The position numbers were made by a program, and so were the translations under genes. A stretch of DNA of 6,134 nt from Acidobacteriota bacterium (lineage in GTDB: Bacteria > Acidobacteriota > Thermoanaerobaculia > Multivoradales > JAHEKO01). The notes below the pieces were generated by a model. That model was not told the origin of the DNA and did not search any database. It saw only the letters and a list, made by a program, of their open reading frames with translations. Location: positions 1 through 6,134 of the forward strand of contig JAOTUP010000137.1 of NCBI GenBank assembly GCA_029863825.1, given 5' to 3'. Shown piece after piece: positions 1 to 6,042 of the stretch (positions are counted from its first letter, which is position 1; the number at the start of each line of letters is the position of its first letter).

Positions 1-1
1 C

Positions 2-244
2 GGTCTCAAGCTGCCGCCCAACCTGGGATCCGACTACGTCCACCGGTTCGAAGCCATCTACCCGCGCCTGGCCGACGAGCTGGACGTGGCGTTGGTTCCG
101 TTCATGCTGGACGGCGTCGCCGGTGTCGCCGAGCTGAATTTCCCGGACGGCATCCATCCGACGGCAGAGGGGCACCGGCGGGTGGCGGAAACCGTCTTGC
201 CGTGGGTGGAGAAGGCGCTCTCCGAGACGGCTTCTCCCGAGTGA
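2..244 (+). CDS. tesA: GDSL-type arylesterase / lysophospholipase (TesA-like), C-terminal fragment
   Basis: The reading frame is open from the left edge (first full codon at base 2) to a TGA at 242-244 and gives the last 80 residues of a protein whose start lies outside the window. The fragment begins GLKLPPNLGSDY, followed by a YPRLADEL segment, a PFMLDGVAG segment, and a DGIHPTAEGH block. This matches the C-terminal third of SGNH/GDSL hydrolases of the TesA/arylesterase type. The D-x-x-H in DGIHP is GDSL block V, which supplies the Asp and His of the Ser-Asp-His triad. The nucleophilic serine (block I) would be upstream and cannot be checked. Family members are usually periplasmic and hydrolyse acyl esters, thioesters or lysophospholipids; the substrate here is unknown. 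It is convergent with the pilus operon, so a functional link is unlikely. The gene symbol is by family resemblance only. [Confidence was not given in the original answer; 0 is a placeholder.]. Confidence 0.
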   Translation, partial: GLKLPPNLGSDYVHRFEAIYPRLADELDVALVPFMLDGVAGVAELNFPDGIHPTAEGHRRVAETVLPWVEKALSETASPE

Positions 245-448
245 CCCGAACGGCATATTCGCGCTCCAGGTGATAGGCCCTGCCGCAGGAACGTGACAGT
301 CGGCCGGAGTTTGGACTCCTCTGATGCCCAACAGACCGAAAGCAGGGACGCAGTCGCTCACCCCTCGCGGCCCCGGCGCGGCCCGGAACATGCCCTGCCG
401 ACCCGCGAAGCCGGCAACAGGGGCCCGCACCGACTTCAGTCGCAACCG
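245..448. other. Intergenic region between convergent genes
   Basis: This 204-bp gap separates the esterase stop from the stop of the last operon gene, so it should contain the 3' ends of two transcripts. Open frames across it are unlike any family I know and run into the antisense of the downstream gene, so I treat it as non-coding. It holds short inverted repeats: a 5-bp stem with a TTGG loop at 306-319, a small GTCG/CGAC stem at 431-442, and a larger imperfect one at 392-424. None is followed by a clear T-tract in either direction. Confidence 0.7.
392..424. terminator. GC-rich imperfect inverted repeat, possible bidirectional terminator
   Basis: The arm GCCCTGCCG at 392-400 can pair with CGGCAACAGGGGC at 412-424, giving about nine base pairs with one bulged G, an unpaired CAA, and an 11-nt loop. 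It lies between two convergent stop codons, 25 bp beyond the stop of the minus-strand gene, which is a sensible place for termination of either transcript. No run of T follows on either strand, so this is not a canonical intrinsic terminator. The pairing could be chance in such GC-rich sequence. Confidence 0.22.
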
Positions 449-1225
449 CTACGCTTCGTCGCCGGTTTCCGGTGGAGGCGAACCTTCGATTCTCTCCTCG
501 ATCTTCAAGGCTACGCTCTCACTGTCGAAGTCGACAGAAGAAAAGCTGAAGAGGTCCAACATCGCCGCCTCGAAGCGCGTGTTCTGACCCGGAAGCAGGG
601 TCGACTGATCGAGGATGGCGTTCTCGGTCATCATCACAGCGCCTCCATCGTCTCGCGCCGTCACGGTCAACTTGATGCCCGCCGCCGCGTCGCGACTGCG
701 ATTCTCGAGCACGCCGAAGACGACCACTCCACCCGCCTCGAGATCCCGCTGGCCCCACTGGGTGACGATCAGACGAGCGGGCGCCGCGGCCCCTTCCTCC
801 GACTCTGCACCGGTTGACTCGGCCCCACCGCCTGGCGCTCCCGGCTTGACATGGGCGACATCGGCGTCGGTAATGACGAACCGGGCCTTCGGCGGCGGAG
901 CCTGCTCCACTGCCTCAGCCGCGGAAGCCGGCTTGCGTGGGCCGCCCGCCGCGGTGAGACGCTCGCTGGCGGCCAGGTCGACCTCGTCGGCCCTCAAGGA
1001 TGTCAGGCCTCCCTTGGCGCGGGTGAAAACCAGCAATGAACCGCGCGTCGTCCACGCCCCCTTGGTCTCCAGAACGGAGCCGTCGGTGAGCACCAACCAG
1101 TCGCCGAGGACCGGTGGACTCGCCGCGAGCGCGACGAGCGCCATGGAAGCCAGCACCAGGGCTGCGCGCAGCCCGAGAGGCCATGGGACCTCTCGGCGCG
1201 GCGCGAGAGTCGATCGGTTGCGCAC
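449..1225 (-). CDS. Predicted exported protein of unknown function, last gene of the pilY1 operon
   Basis: The gene encodes 258 residues, ending in TAG at 449-451. I chose the GTG at 1223-1225 because it lies 2 bp after the pilY1 stop and has a GGAGGGAG sequence upstream. The only ATG further upstream in frame (1342) would overlap pilY1 by 115 bp and precede a charged, non-signal stretch. From the GTG, the N-terminus is basic (several Arg in residues 2-20), followed by a hydrophobic segment at about 19-40, consistent with a Sec signal peptide or an uncleaved membrane anchor. Residues 42-90 form a compact, probably beta-rich module beginning DWLVLTDGS. Residues 93-148 are a linker rich in Ala, Pro, Gly and Glu. 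Residues 151-243 look like a small beta-sandwich, with LIVTQWGQRD, a VLENRS turn, and LPGQNTRFEA. This is reminiscent of FxLYD-type or other Ig-like extracytoplasmic domains, which is inference only. I do not recognise the family. Its position suggests co-translation with PilY1 and a periplasmic or envelope role connected to the pilus. Confidence 0.85.
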   Translation of the reverse strand: MRNRSTLAPRREVPWPLGLRAALVLASMALVALAASPPVLGDWLVLTDGSVLETKGAWTTRGSLLVFTRAKGGLTSLRADEVDLAASERLTAAGGPRKPASAAEAVEQAPPPKARFVITDADVAHVKPGAPGGGAESTGAESEEGAAAPARLIVTQWGQRDLEAGGVVVFGVLENRSRDAAAGIKLTVTARDDGGAVMMTENAILDQSTLLPGQNTRFEAAMLDLFSFSSVDFDSESVALKIEERIEGSPPPETGDEA

Positions 1226-1227
1226 GA

Positions 1228-4200
1228 TTAGAACTCCCTCCAGTTCTTCTCGATCAGACACACCGGAACCGGCGCCACGTCGACGACCTCGGTGTCGGCT
1301 GCCACGGCCCGGATGTCGATCCGGTAGTTGGCGAAGCGGCAATTTGCCGGGAACAGCTTCTTGAGCTCGTCCATGATGAGCTGCAGGTTGGCCGGAAGCT
1401 CGTTGGGCGGCGGCTCTTGATCCGGCGGCACGTTCGGATCAGAAGGATCGTTTTTGGAGATGGCCAGGTCGGCGAAAGCGCGGCTGACCAGCGTGTTGAC
1501 GTCCATGCTGCGAGTGCGGTTCGAGTTGGTGTCGAACAAGACGCCGTTGCCATTGTTGGTGAGCATGGCAAACGCCTTACTGTCACCGCGGCGGGAGCAC
1601 AAGCGAAGCTTCTTGTTGTCCGGATCGACCGAGCTCTCCACGTCCGGCGTGAAGGTGGTGAAAAACGTGATGCCGGAGAGGGCAAAGGAATCGGCGACAA
1701 CTCGCTCGTTCGGGGCGAGGGTAATGTACCACCCGTGTCGCTTGCCGCCTTCCGGACTGAAGAGAAAGTCGCTGGTGCTAGTGTTGAGACTCGTCGGAGT
1801 GAGCGGCTCGAGCACGTCGGCGGTTATCGGCCCACCAAAGAGATCTGTGTCGTCGGAGAAGACGAAAAACCGGCCGCCGCGCGGGGCCACGCTCCAGAGA
1901 TTCTCACGGTCGCCCTCTCCGATCGCCAGTGCGAAGCTCGGGCTCAAGCGCGGCGTGAAGATCACCGACGGGCGGAAATAAAACGGCAGGCGAGTGCCGG
2001 TTGTCGAGTCGATGCCGTCGAAGACGATAGTGGGCGTGCGATCGAACCGCATCTGGTTGGGCACGGATTTGAGCACGCCACCGACCTCGACACTCAGCGC
2101 GAAAGAATTGAGCTCCGGCAAGTTGCCGCTGCCATCCGGACCCAGGTCGACGCGGTAGAGATAGCCCTTGGTCGTCGCGATGTAGATGCGATCGAGCAGG
2201 CCGTCCTGATTGGTATCCACCGCGGCGGGCTCGCTTGGCGCCGAGCCGTCGAGCTGCTTCTTGTAAATCGTCTGCCCGGTTTCGATGTCGACAACGTAGA
2301 GCCAGTTTCCTCGTAGGTCCCGCTTGTCGGGATCGATCCCACCGCCAAAGATGGCGACGAACCGATCCTCGATCGTGCCGCCGACGTTCAACTGGATGCG
2401 GCCGATGTTGGGCTTCGACCACGACTGCGCGAAGTCGGCCTCGCCATTGCCCACACCGCCGTTGTCTTCGTCGAGACGAACTCGCGTGCCTTCGACCACG
2501 ACGGTGTCGCTGAATTCCCACAGCGGCTCGGCGAAGCGAAGGTCAGCGCCACAGGTATTGTCACCGGACTCCGTTTTGTTCCAGCACGGCGGGACACTCG
2601 CGCCGTCGACGACGTCGGGGATCAACACCGTTTGCGGCACCGGCTCGGTGATTGTCACTTCTTTCAGCGGATCGGGCTGGGTGATATCGAGCGCATAGAC
2701 GCTCTCCCCGCCGCGGCGCATGCCGGCGATGACCACGGTCCGCCACTCACGATCGCCCGCCGTCGGGTTTCCGTCGTGCATCGGGTCCATGTAGATGTCC
2801 GCCACGGTGAGACCGCCGTCGACGCTCCACTGATGGTCGACCGTCTCGGAAAGCGTCTTGAGGATCGGCAGCGCGGCACGCGGCACGAATGCGGCGACCT
2901 CCTTGCCGGTCCCACGGTCGTACTGGACGCTGACCTGACCGCCACTCGAGATCCTGCGTGGGATGCCTGAATCGAAGAAGTGAAGCATGCCGTCGTTGGC
3001 CCCGACTACCAGCATCTTTCGCCGGAACTGGTGCTTCTTGGCGAACTCCCGGTAGCCCTGGAAGTCCTGGACGAAGAGCTGCGTGCTCACCGGCCCGGCA
3101 ACCACCACCGGCTCGGCGTGGAAGTTGTCGCCGAGGATGAAGTCGATGGTGCTCGACGCGTCCGCCGGATCGAGCAGCCCGGTCTTGAGCCTGTAGGTGA
3201 AGTCGAGCACGCCGTTGGCGGCGGTCCGCGCGTCCTCCTCCGAGGCGACGTTGCCGTCGATGAACGAGACACCCATGCCACGCCAGAGATCTTTCTCCTC
3301 CGGGCTTCCGGCGCCGGTGTCCGGCGACTGCTCGAGCTCCTGCCTCAGCCGCGGCACATCGAGGCCGTTGGCGGCCTGAGGATACACCACGCGTCGCTGG
3401 TCCTCGAGGGACCCGATCGGATCCGCCGGCTTGATCTGCGTTTTCAGCACCTCGCCGGCATCCCACAGGAAGCACTCCTCGGTGTCGGTCGCGCCACAGA
3501 CATTGGAGGTGTCGGGCACGTCCTGCAAGACGCCCTCGACATCGAGCTCCTGGCGAAGCGGCAGCGGCTTGAGGAACGCAAGGGACCTGCCGGCCCAGAT
3601 GGACGAGTCGTTCAACGGGTTGAACGACGTCAAGAAGATCTTGGACTCGTCTTCCGTCTGAACCGACGGCACGGCCGCCGCGGCGAAGGCACGAGATTCG
3701 GACTCGATGATGCCGAGAATGTTGCGCAATTCCTCGCCCAGCGCGGCGGCTCCGCCACCTTCCTCGATGGTGATGATCTCGGCTTTCGACGTTCTCAGGA
3801 TGCTGTTGAGGCGCTGCTCGCCGGCGTCGCCGCCGAGGTTGATGATCCAGGTCTTGACGCCAAATTTGTCGAAGTCGTTGACGTCGGCAGTCGGGCTCTC
3901 GCCTTCACACGTGTCCTCGCCGTCGGTGATGAGAATGGCGTATGGCCGCCGGCACTCAAAGTCGGGATCGCGGCCGTCGGCCAGCTGCTGCCAGCCTGTC
4001 TCGAACGGAATCGTGTCGCCGGACTCGCGACACTTGCCCGCCGGGCCGATATTCGGCCCGAGATACCAGCAGCGGTAGTCGTTGATCGCCTTGCCGAAGG
4101 GTGTCTCGCCGGCGGCAATCAGCGGCCGCTGGCTGCTGTTGTTGAGCGCCAGGTAGCCGGTGCCCGTGGCCGTGCTGTCATTGGTGAAATAGGACGCCGC

Positions 4201-5418
4201 TCCGTAGTCCGCCGCCTCGGTGGTGCCGTGCTTGGGATTGAGCCGCTTCAACACCTCGGTGTGAGCCGAGATATCCCAGTGGTAGGGAATGAAGTCGCCA
4301 CGATCCAGCTCGCGAAACTCGGGGTAGACCGAGTCGATCGCCGTGTTCTGCTTCAGATTCTTGCACACCATACCGTCAGCGCTGCAGTACTGGTCGTCAT
4401 TAGTGAGAAAGGACGTATCGCCGGGAAACGCGGCGGGGGTCCCTGGAGGCGCAAACGCCGGATCGTCATAATTCCCCTCGAGTCCTTTGCCCAAGAAAGG
4501 TGATCTACCCTCACACGGCGCCGTCGCCAGCGCATCTGTCCAGTCGCCGAACCCGGCGATGTCCTCGATGTCGTTGCCGCCGCCCGACTGCGTCGCCGAG
4601 ACGAAGACGTCATTGGCATCGACCATCAGGAACTCGTCGACCAGGTTGAACGACATCTCGATCTCCACGCTCTCGCTGAAGATCGGGCCTTCCGCAGTTA
4701 TGTCGACCAACCACCACAAGCAGGTCTGCACCTTGCTCGCGACCAGCTTCAGCTCGAGCGTGCTATCGCCTACTGTGCCCGCACTGCCGGGGCTTACTTC
4801 CAGCTTATAGACCGAGCTGTCCGCTCCGGTGACCCACATCGTCGTCGTGGCAGCGCCGCTCGCGTCGAGCTTCGAGAACCGATTGACCTTCGCTCTGTCT
4901 ACGTCGTTGGACAAGTCCAGAGGTGCCGTGCACGCTCCAAGTGTGTCCGAGCCCAGATGGTGCCCGAGGGTGAACGCATCCTCTCTCGGATCCATCCCGC
5001 CTTGCGTCGGCACCTTCGGATAGTCCGGGTAGCCTAACGGCCAGCTCGCCGGCTCGGCCGCGACGTAGAGCCAGTGCTTCGATTGCACCTTGAGGTTGTT
5101 CTGATTGAAGGTCATGAACCCGTAGTTGACCTGCGACTGGGTCTGAAACACCTCGTATAGCGCCCGCTTGGCGGTGTAGATGCGCGATCGCGGATCGTCG
5201 CCGTTGAGCGGTAGCCAATTGGGAGTGGCCAGTTCGAGATTCATCGAGCCCGAAGTGTCGAGAATGAGCATGACGTAGGGCTTGGCCGAGTTCTTGCGCA
5301 CCAAATCGGTGTCGTCGGTGTAGCCCGGCCTACTGGTGACCAGAAGCAGCGCTCCGGTCGCGCCGACGATGGCGACGGCGGTGAGAAGGCCCTTCAAGGG
5401 TGAGTCTGTCTGTTTCAT
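1228..5418 (-). CDS. pilY1: PilY1 type IV pilus tip-associated adhesin/assembly protein
   Basis: The 1396-residue protein starts at ATG 5416-5418, with GAGAGGA 6 bp upstream. Residues 1-34 form a signal peptide (basic start, hydrophobic 10-28, no lipobox Cys). A von Willebrand A domain follows. Its MIDAS motif DTSGS is at 54-58 (Asp54, Ser56, Ser58), with the probable MIDAS Thr439 in ETPFGKA and Asp499 in ILITDGED. The vWA core is split by an insertion of about 325 residues (about 108-432). The PilC/PilY1 C-terminal beta-propeller spans about 750-1290. Its family motifs include ILGDNFHAEPVVV (761-773), VGANDGMLHFFD (805-816), the WRTVVIAGMRRGG stretch (892-904), SWSKPNIGRI (999-1008), and FVAIFGGGIDPD (1020-1031). 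The loop D1068-x-N1070-x-D1072-G-x-x-D1076 has the spacing of the calcium site known in Pseudomonas PilY1. A Pro-rich linker (about 1323-1343) leads to a short tail with two Cys. In known systems PilY1 acts with minor pilins at the pilus tip in pilus priming, retraction control, adhesion and surface sensing. At 1396 residues it is longer than the roughly 1160-residue P. aeruginosa protein, mainly because of the vWA insertion and the tail. Confidence 0.95.
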   Translation of the reverse strand: MKQTDSPLKGLLTAVAIVGATGALLLVTSRPGYTDDTDLVRKNSAKPYVMLILDTSGSMNLELATPNWLPLNGDDPRSRIYTAKRALYEVFQTQSQVNYGFMTFNQNNLKVQSKHWLYVAAEPASWPLGYPDYPKVPTQGGMDPREDAFTLGHHLGSDTLGACTAPLDLSNDVDRAKVNRFSKLDASGAATTTMWVTGADSSVYKLEVSPGSAGTVGDSTLELKLVASKVQTCLWWLVDITAEGPIFSESVEIEMSFNLVDEFLMVDANDVFVSATQSGGGNDIEDIAGFGDWTDALATAPCEGRSPFLGKGLEGNYDDPAFAPPGTPAAFPGDTSFLTNDDQYCSADGMVCKNLKQNTAIDSVYPEFRELDRGDFIPYHWDISAHTEVLKRLNPKHGTTEAADYGAASYFTNDSTATGTGYLALNNSSQRPLIAAGETPFGKAINDYRCWYLGPNIGPAGKCRESGDTIPFETGWQQLADGRDPDFECRRPYAILITDGEDTCEGESPTADVNDFDKFGVKTWIINLGGDAGEQRLNSILRTSKAEIITIEEGGGAAALGEELRNILGIIESESRAFAAAAVPSVQTEDESKIFLTSFNPLNDSSIWAGRSLAFLKPLPLRQELDVEGVLQDVPDTSNVCGATDTEECFLWDAGEVLKTQIKPADPIGSLEDQRRVVYPQAANGLDVPRLRQELEQSPDTGAGSPEEKDLWRGMGVSFIDGNVASEEDARTAANGVLDFTYRLKTGLLDPADASSTIDFILGDNFHAEPVVVAGPVSTQLFVQDFQGYREFAKKHQFRRKMLVVGANDGMLHFFDSGIPRRISSGGQVSVQYDRGTGKEVAAFVPRAALPILKTLSETVDHQWSVDGGLTVADIYMDPMHDGNPTAGDREWRTVVIAGMRRGGESVYALDITQPDPLKEVTITEPVPQTVLIPDVVDGASVPPCWNKTESGDNTCGADLRFAEPLWEFSDTVVVEGTRVRLDEDNGGVGNGEADFAQSWSKPNIGRIQLNVGGTIEDRFVAIFGGGIDPDKRDLRGNWLYVVDIETGQTIYKKQLDGSAPSEPAAVDTNQDGLLDRIYIATTKGYLYRVDLGPDGSGNLPELNSFALSVEVGGVLKSVPNQMRFDRTPTIVFDGIDSTTGTRLPFYFRPSVIFTPRLSPSFALAIGEGDRENLWSVAPRGGRFFVFSDDTDLFGGPITADVLEPLTPTSLNTSTSDFLFSPEGGKRHGWYITLAPNERVVADSFALSGITFFTTFTPDVESSVDPDNKKLRLCSRRGDSKAFAMLTNNGNGVLFDTNSNRTRSMDVNTLVSRAFADLAISKNDPSDPNVPPDQEPPPNELPANLQLIMDELKKLFPANCRFANYRIDIRAVAADTEVVDVAPVPVCLIEKNWREF
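1234..1241 (-). promoter_or_regulatory. Ribosome binding site inside the pilY1 3' end, for the exported-protein gene
   Basis: On the minus strand GGAGGGAG precedes the GTG at 1225, with 8 bases between the last GGGAG and the start codon. The site lies within the last codons of pilY1, and the pilY1 TAA (1228-1230) falls between it and the GTG. It decides the GTG start over the upstream ATG. It also suggests translational coupling, with ribosomes finishing pilY1 re-initiating on the next gene. Confidence 0.7.
2191..2217 (-). other. Codons for the PilY1 calcium-binding loop
   Basis: These nine codons encode residues 1068-1076, DTNQDGLLD, an EF-hand-like D-x-N-x-D-G-x-x-D loop. They sit directly before a propeller strand (RIYIATTKGYLYRV). 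Spacing and surroundings match the calcium site that in P. aeruginosa PilY1 controls PilT-dependent pilus retraction (Asp600 to Asp608). All acidic ligands are present, so calcium binding is likely conserved. Confidence 0.8.
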
Positions 5419-5424
5419 GTTTCG

Positions 5425-5431
5425 TCCTCTC
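5425..5431 (-). promoter_or_regulatory. Ribosome binding site of pilY1
   Basis: On the minus strand GAGAGGA lies 6 bases before the ATG at 5418, in the 30-bp gap after the pilX stop. It supports this ATG as the pilY1 start. The short gap leaves little room for a separate promoter, so pilY1 is probably transcribed from upstream of pilX. Confidence 0.7.
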
Positions 5432-5448
5432 TCGAAGCTCGTGGCTTC

Positions 5449-6042
5449 CTAGAACTTGATCTTGGCCATCTGTACCGGGTCGTCGATCGGAAAGAGCGCG
5501 GTCGGCGAGACCTTCCACGGCTGGATCTCGATCATTCCGGCGATCGTCTTCTGCGCTCTGAACGTCGTCGTGACACCGTTGTCGTTGGTCGCCAGACGCT
5601 GCGCCTGCGCGGTCACGGCGTTGTTGATCTTGCGAAACGCGTTCTCCGAGTAGGTGCCGGAGTTGTTGATCTCGCACAGGTTGCAGGCAGTGTCCAGAAT
5701 CGGCAGAAACGGGCTCGTCGCGACCTCGTGGAACAGCTCGTACTTGCCGCCGGTCAGCGGAGTGCCGTCATCGGTCAGGCGGATGGTCACCGCCGAGTGA
5801 TCGGCGGACACCATGCCGCGCGCCAGCGCCACTTCGACACCGGCGTCGGCAGCGTAGAACACGCGCGTCGACGTCCGCTCGGCGGCACCGATCTGAATCT
5901 CCGTCTGGGTCGTCAGCGCCAGGGACATCCCGATGACGGTGAGCACCACCAACACCATGAGCGCCAGGATGTAGGCACTGCCGTCCTCGCGCCGGCACCC
6001 AACCAACCGCGATCTGCGAAGCCAACGATTATCTCGACTCAT
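5449..6042 (-). CDS. pilX: PilX-like type IV minor pilin
   Basis: The gene encodes 197 residues, with ATG at 6040-6042, TAG at 5449-5451, and GAGGA upstream. The first 21 residues are a basic leader (seven Arg) ending in RREDG. Cleavage by the prepilin peptidase PilD is predicted after Gly21, giving a mature protein starting SAYILALMVL. The hydrophobic helix (about 22-45) continues into an amphipathic stretch with AERTSTRVFYAADAG at 54-68, which fits the PilX N-terminal family pattern in which an AxxAD/AE-like segment follows the helix. Position 5 of the mature protein is Leu, not the conserved Glu of major pilins. PilX_N and GspK-type pilins often lack it, fitting a tip or initiator role. 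The C-terminal globular part has a C120-x-x-C123 pair. The gene lies between a PilW-like end and pilY1, the usual minor-pilin order. In known systems these pilins form a priming complex in the inner membrane with PilY1 and end up at the pilus tip. The family call is firm; exact equivalence to P. aeruginosa PilX is inferred from order. Confidence 0.87.
   Translation of the reverse strand: MSRDNRWLRRSRLVGCRREDGSAYILALMVLVVLTVIGMSLALTTQTEIQIGAAERTSTRVFYAADAGVEVALARGMVSADHSAVTIRLTDDGTPLTGGKYELFHEVATSPFLPILDTACNLCEINNSGTYSENAFRKINNAVTAQAQRLATNDNGVTTTFRAQKTIAGMIEIQPWKVSPTALFPIDDPVQMAKIKF

Noticed and set aside
306..319. Small stem-loop GGAGT-TTGG-ACTCC as a terminator of the esterase gene
   Set aside because: The stem is only five base pairs and no T-tract follows, so chance occurrence is likely.
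293..817. A 174-codon open frame on the + strand beginning in the intergenic gap
   Set aside because: Most of it is antisense to the exported-protein gene. I saw no good ribosome binding site, and the Arg/His-rich translation has no recognisable domain.
1226..1342. An N-terminally extended version of the exported protein starting at the ATG at 1342
   Set aside because: It would overlap pilY1 by 115 bp and add a charged stretch in front of the signal peptide. The GTG at 1225 has a good ribosome binding site and ideal operon spacing.
1114..2316. A 400-codon open frame on the + strand spanning the pilY1 3' end and the next gene's 5' end
   Set aside because: It is antisense to two genes with better evidence (ribosome binding sites, signal peptide, PilY1 motifs). 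Its composition is that of a shadow frame and it shows no family resemblance.
2980..4503. A 507-codon open frame on the + strand opposite pilY1
   Set aside because: It lies entirely antisense to a well-supported PilY1 frame with many family motifs. Its translation is rich in Arg, Val, Gly and Glu with no recognisable domain, as expected from the antisense of a GC-rich gene.
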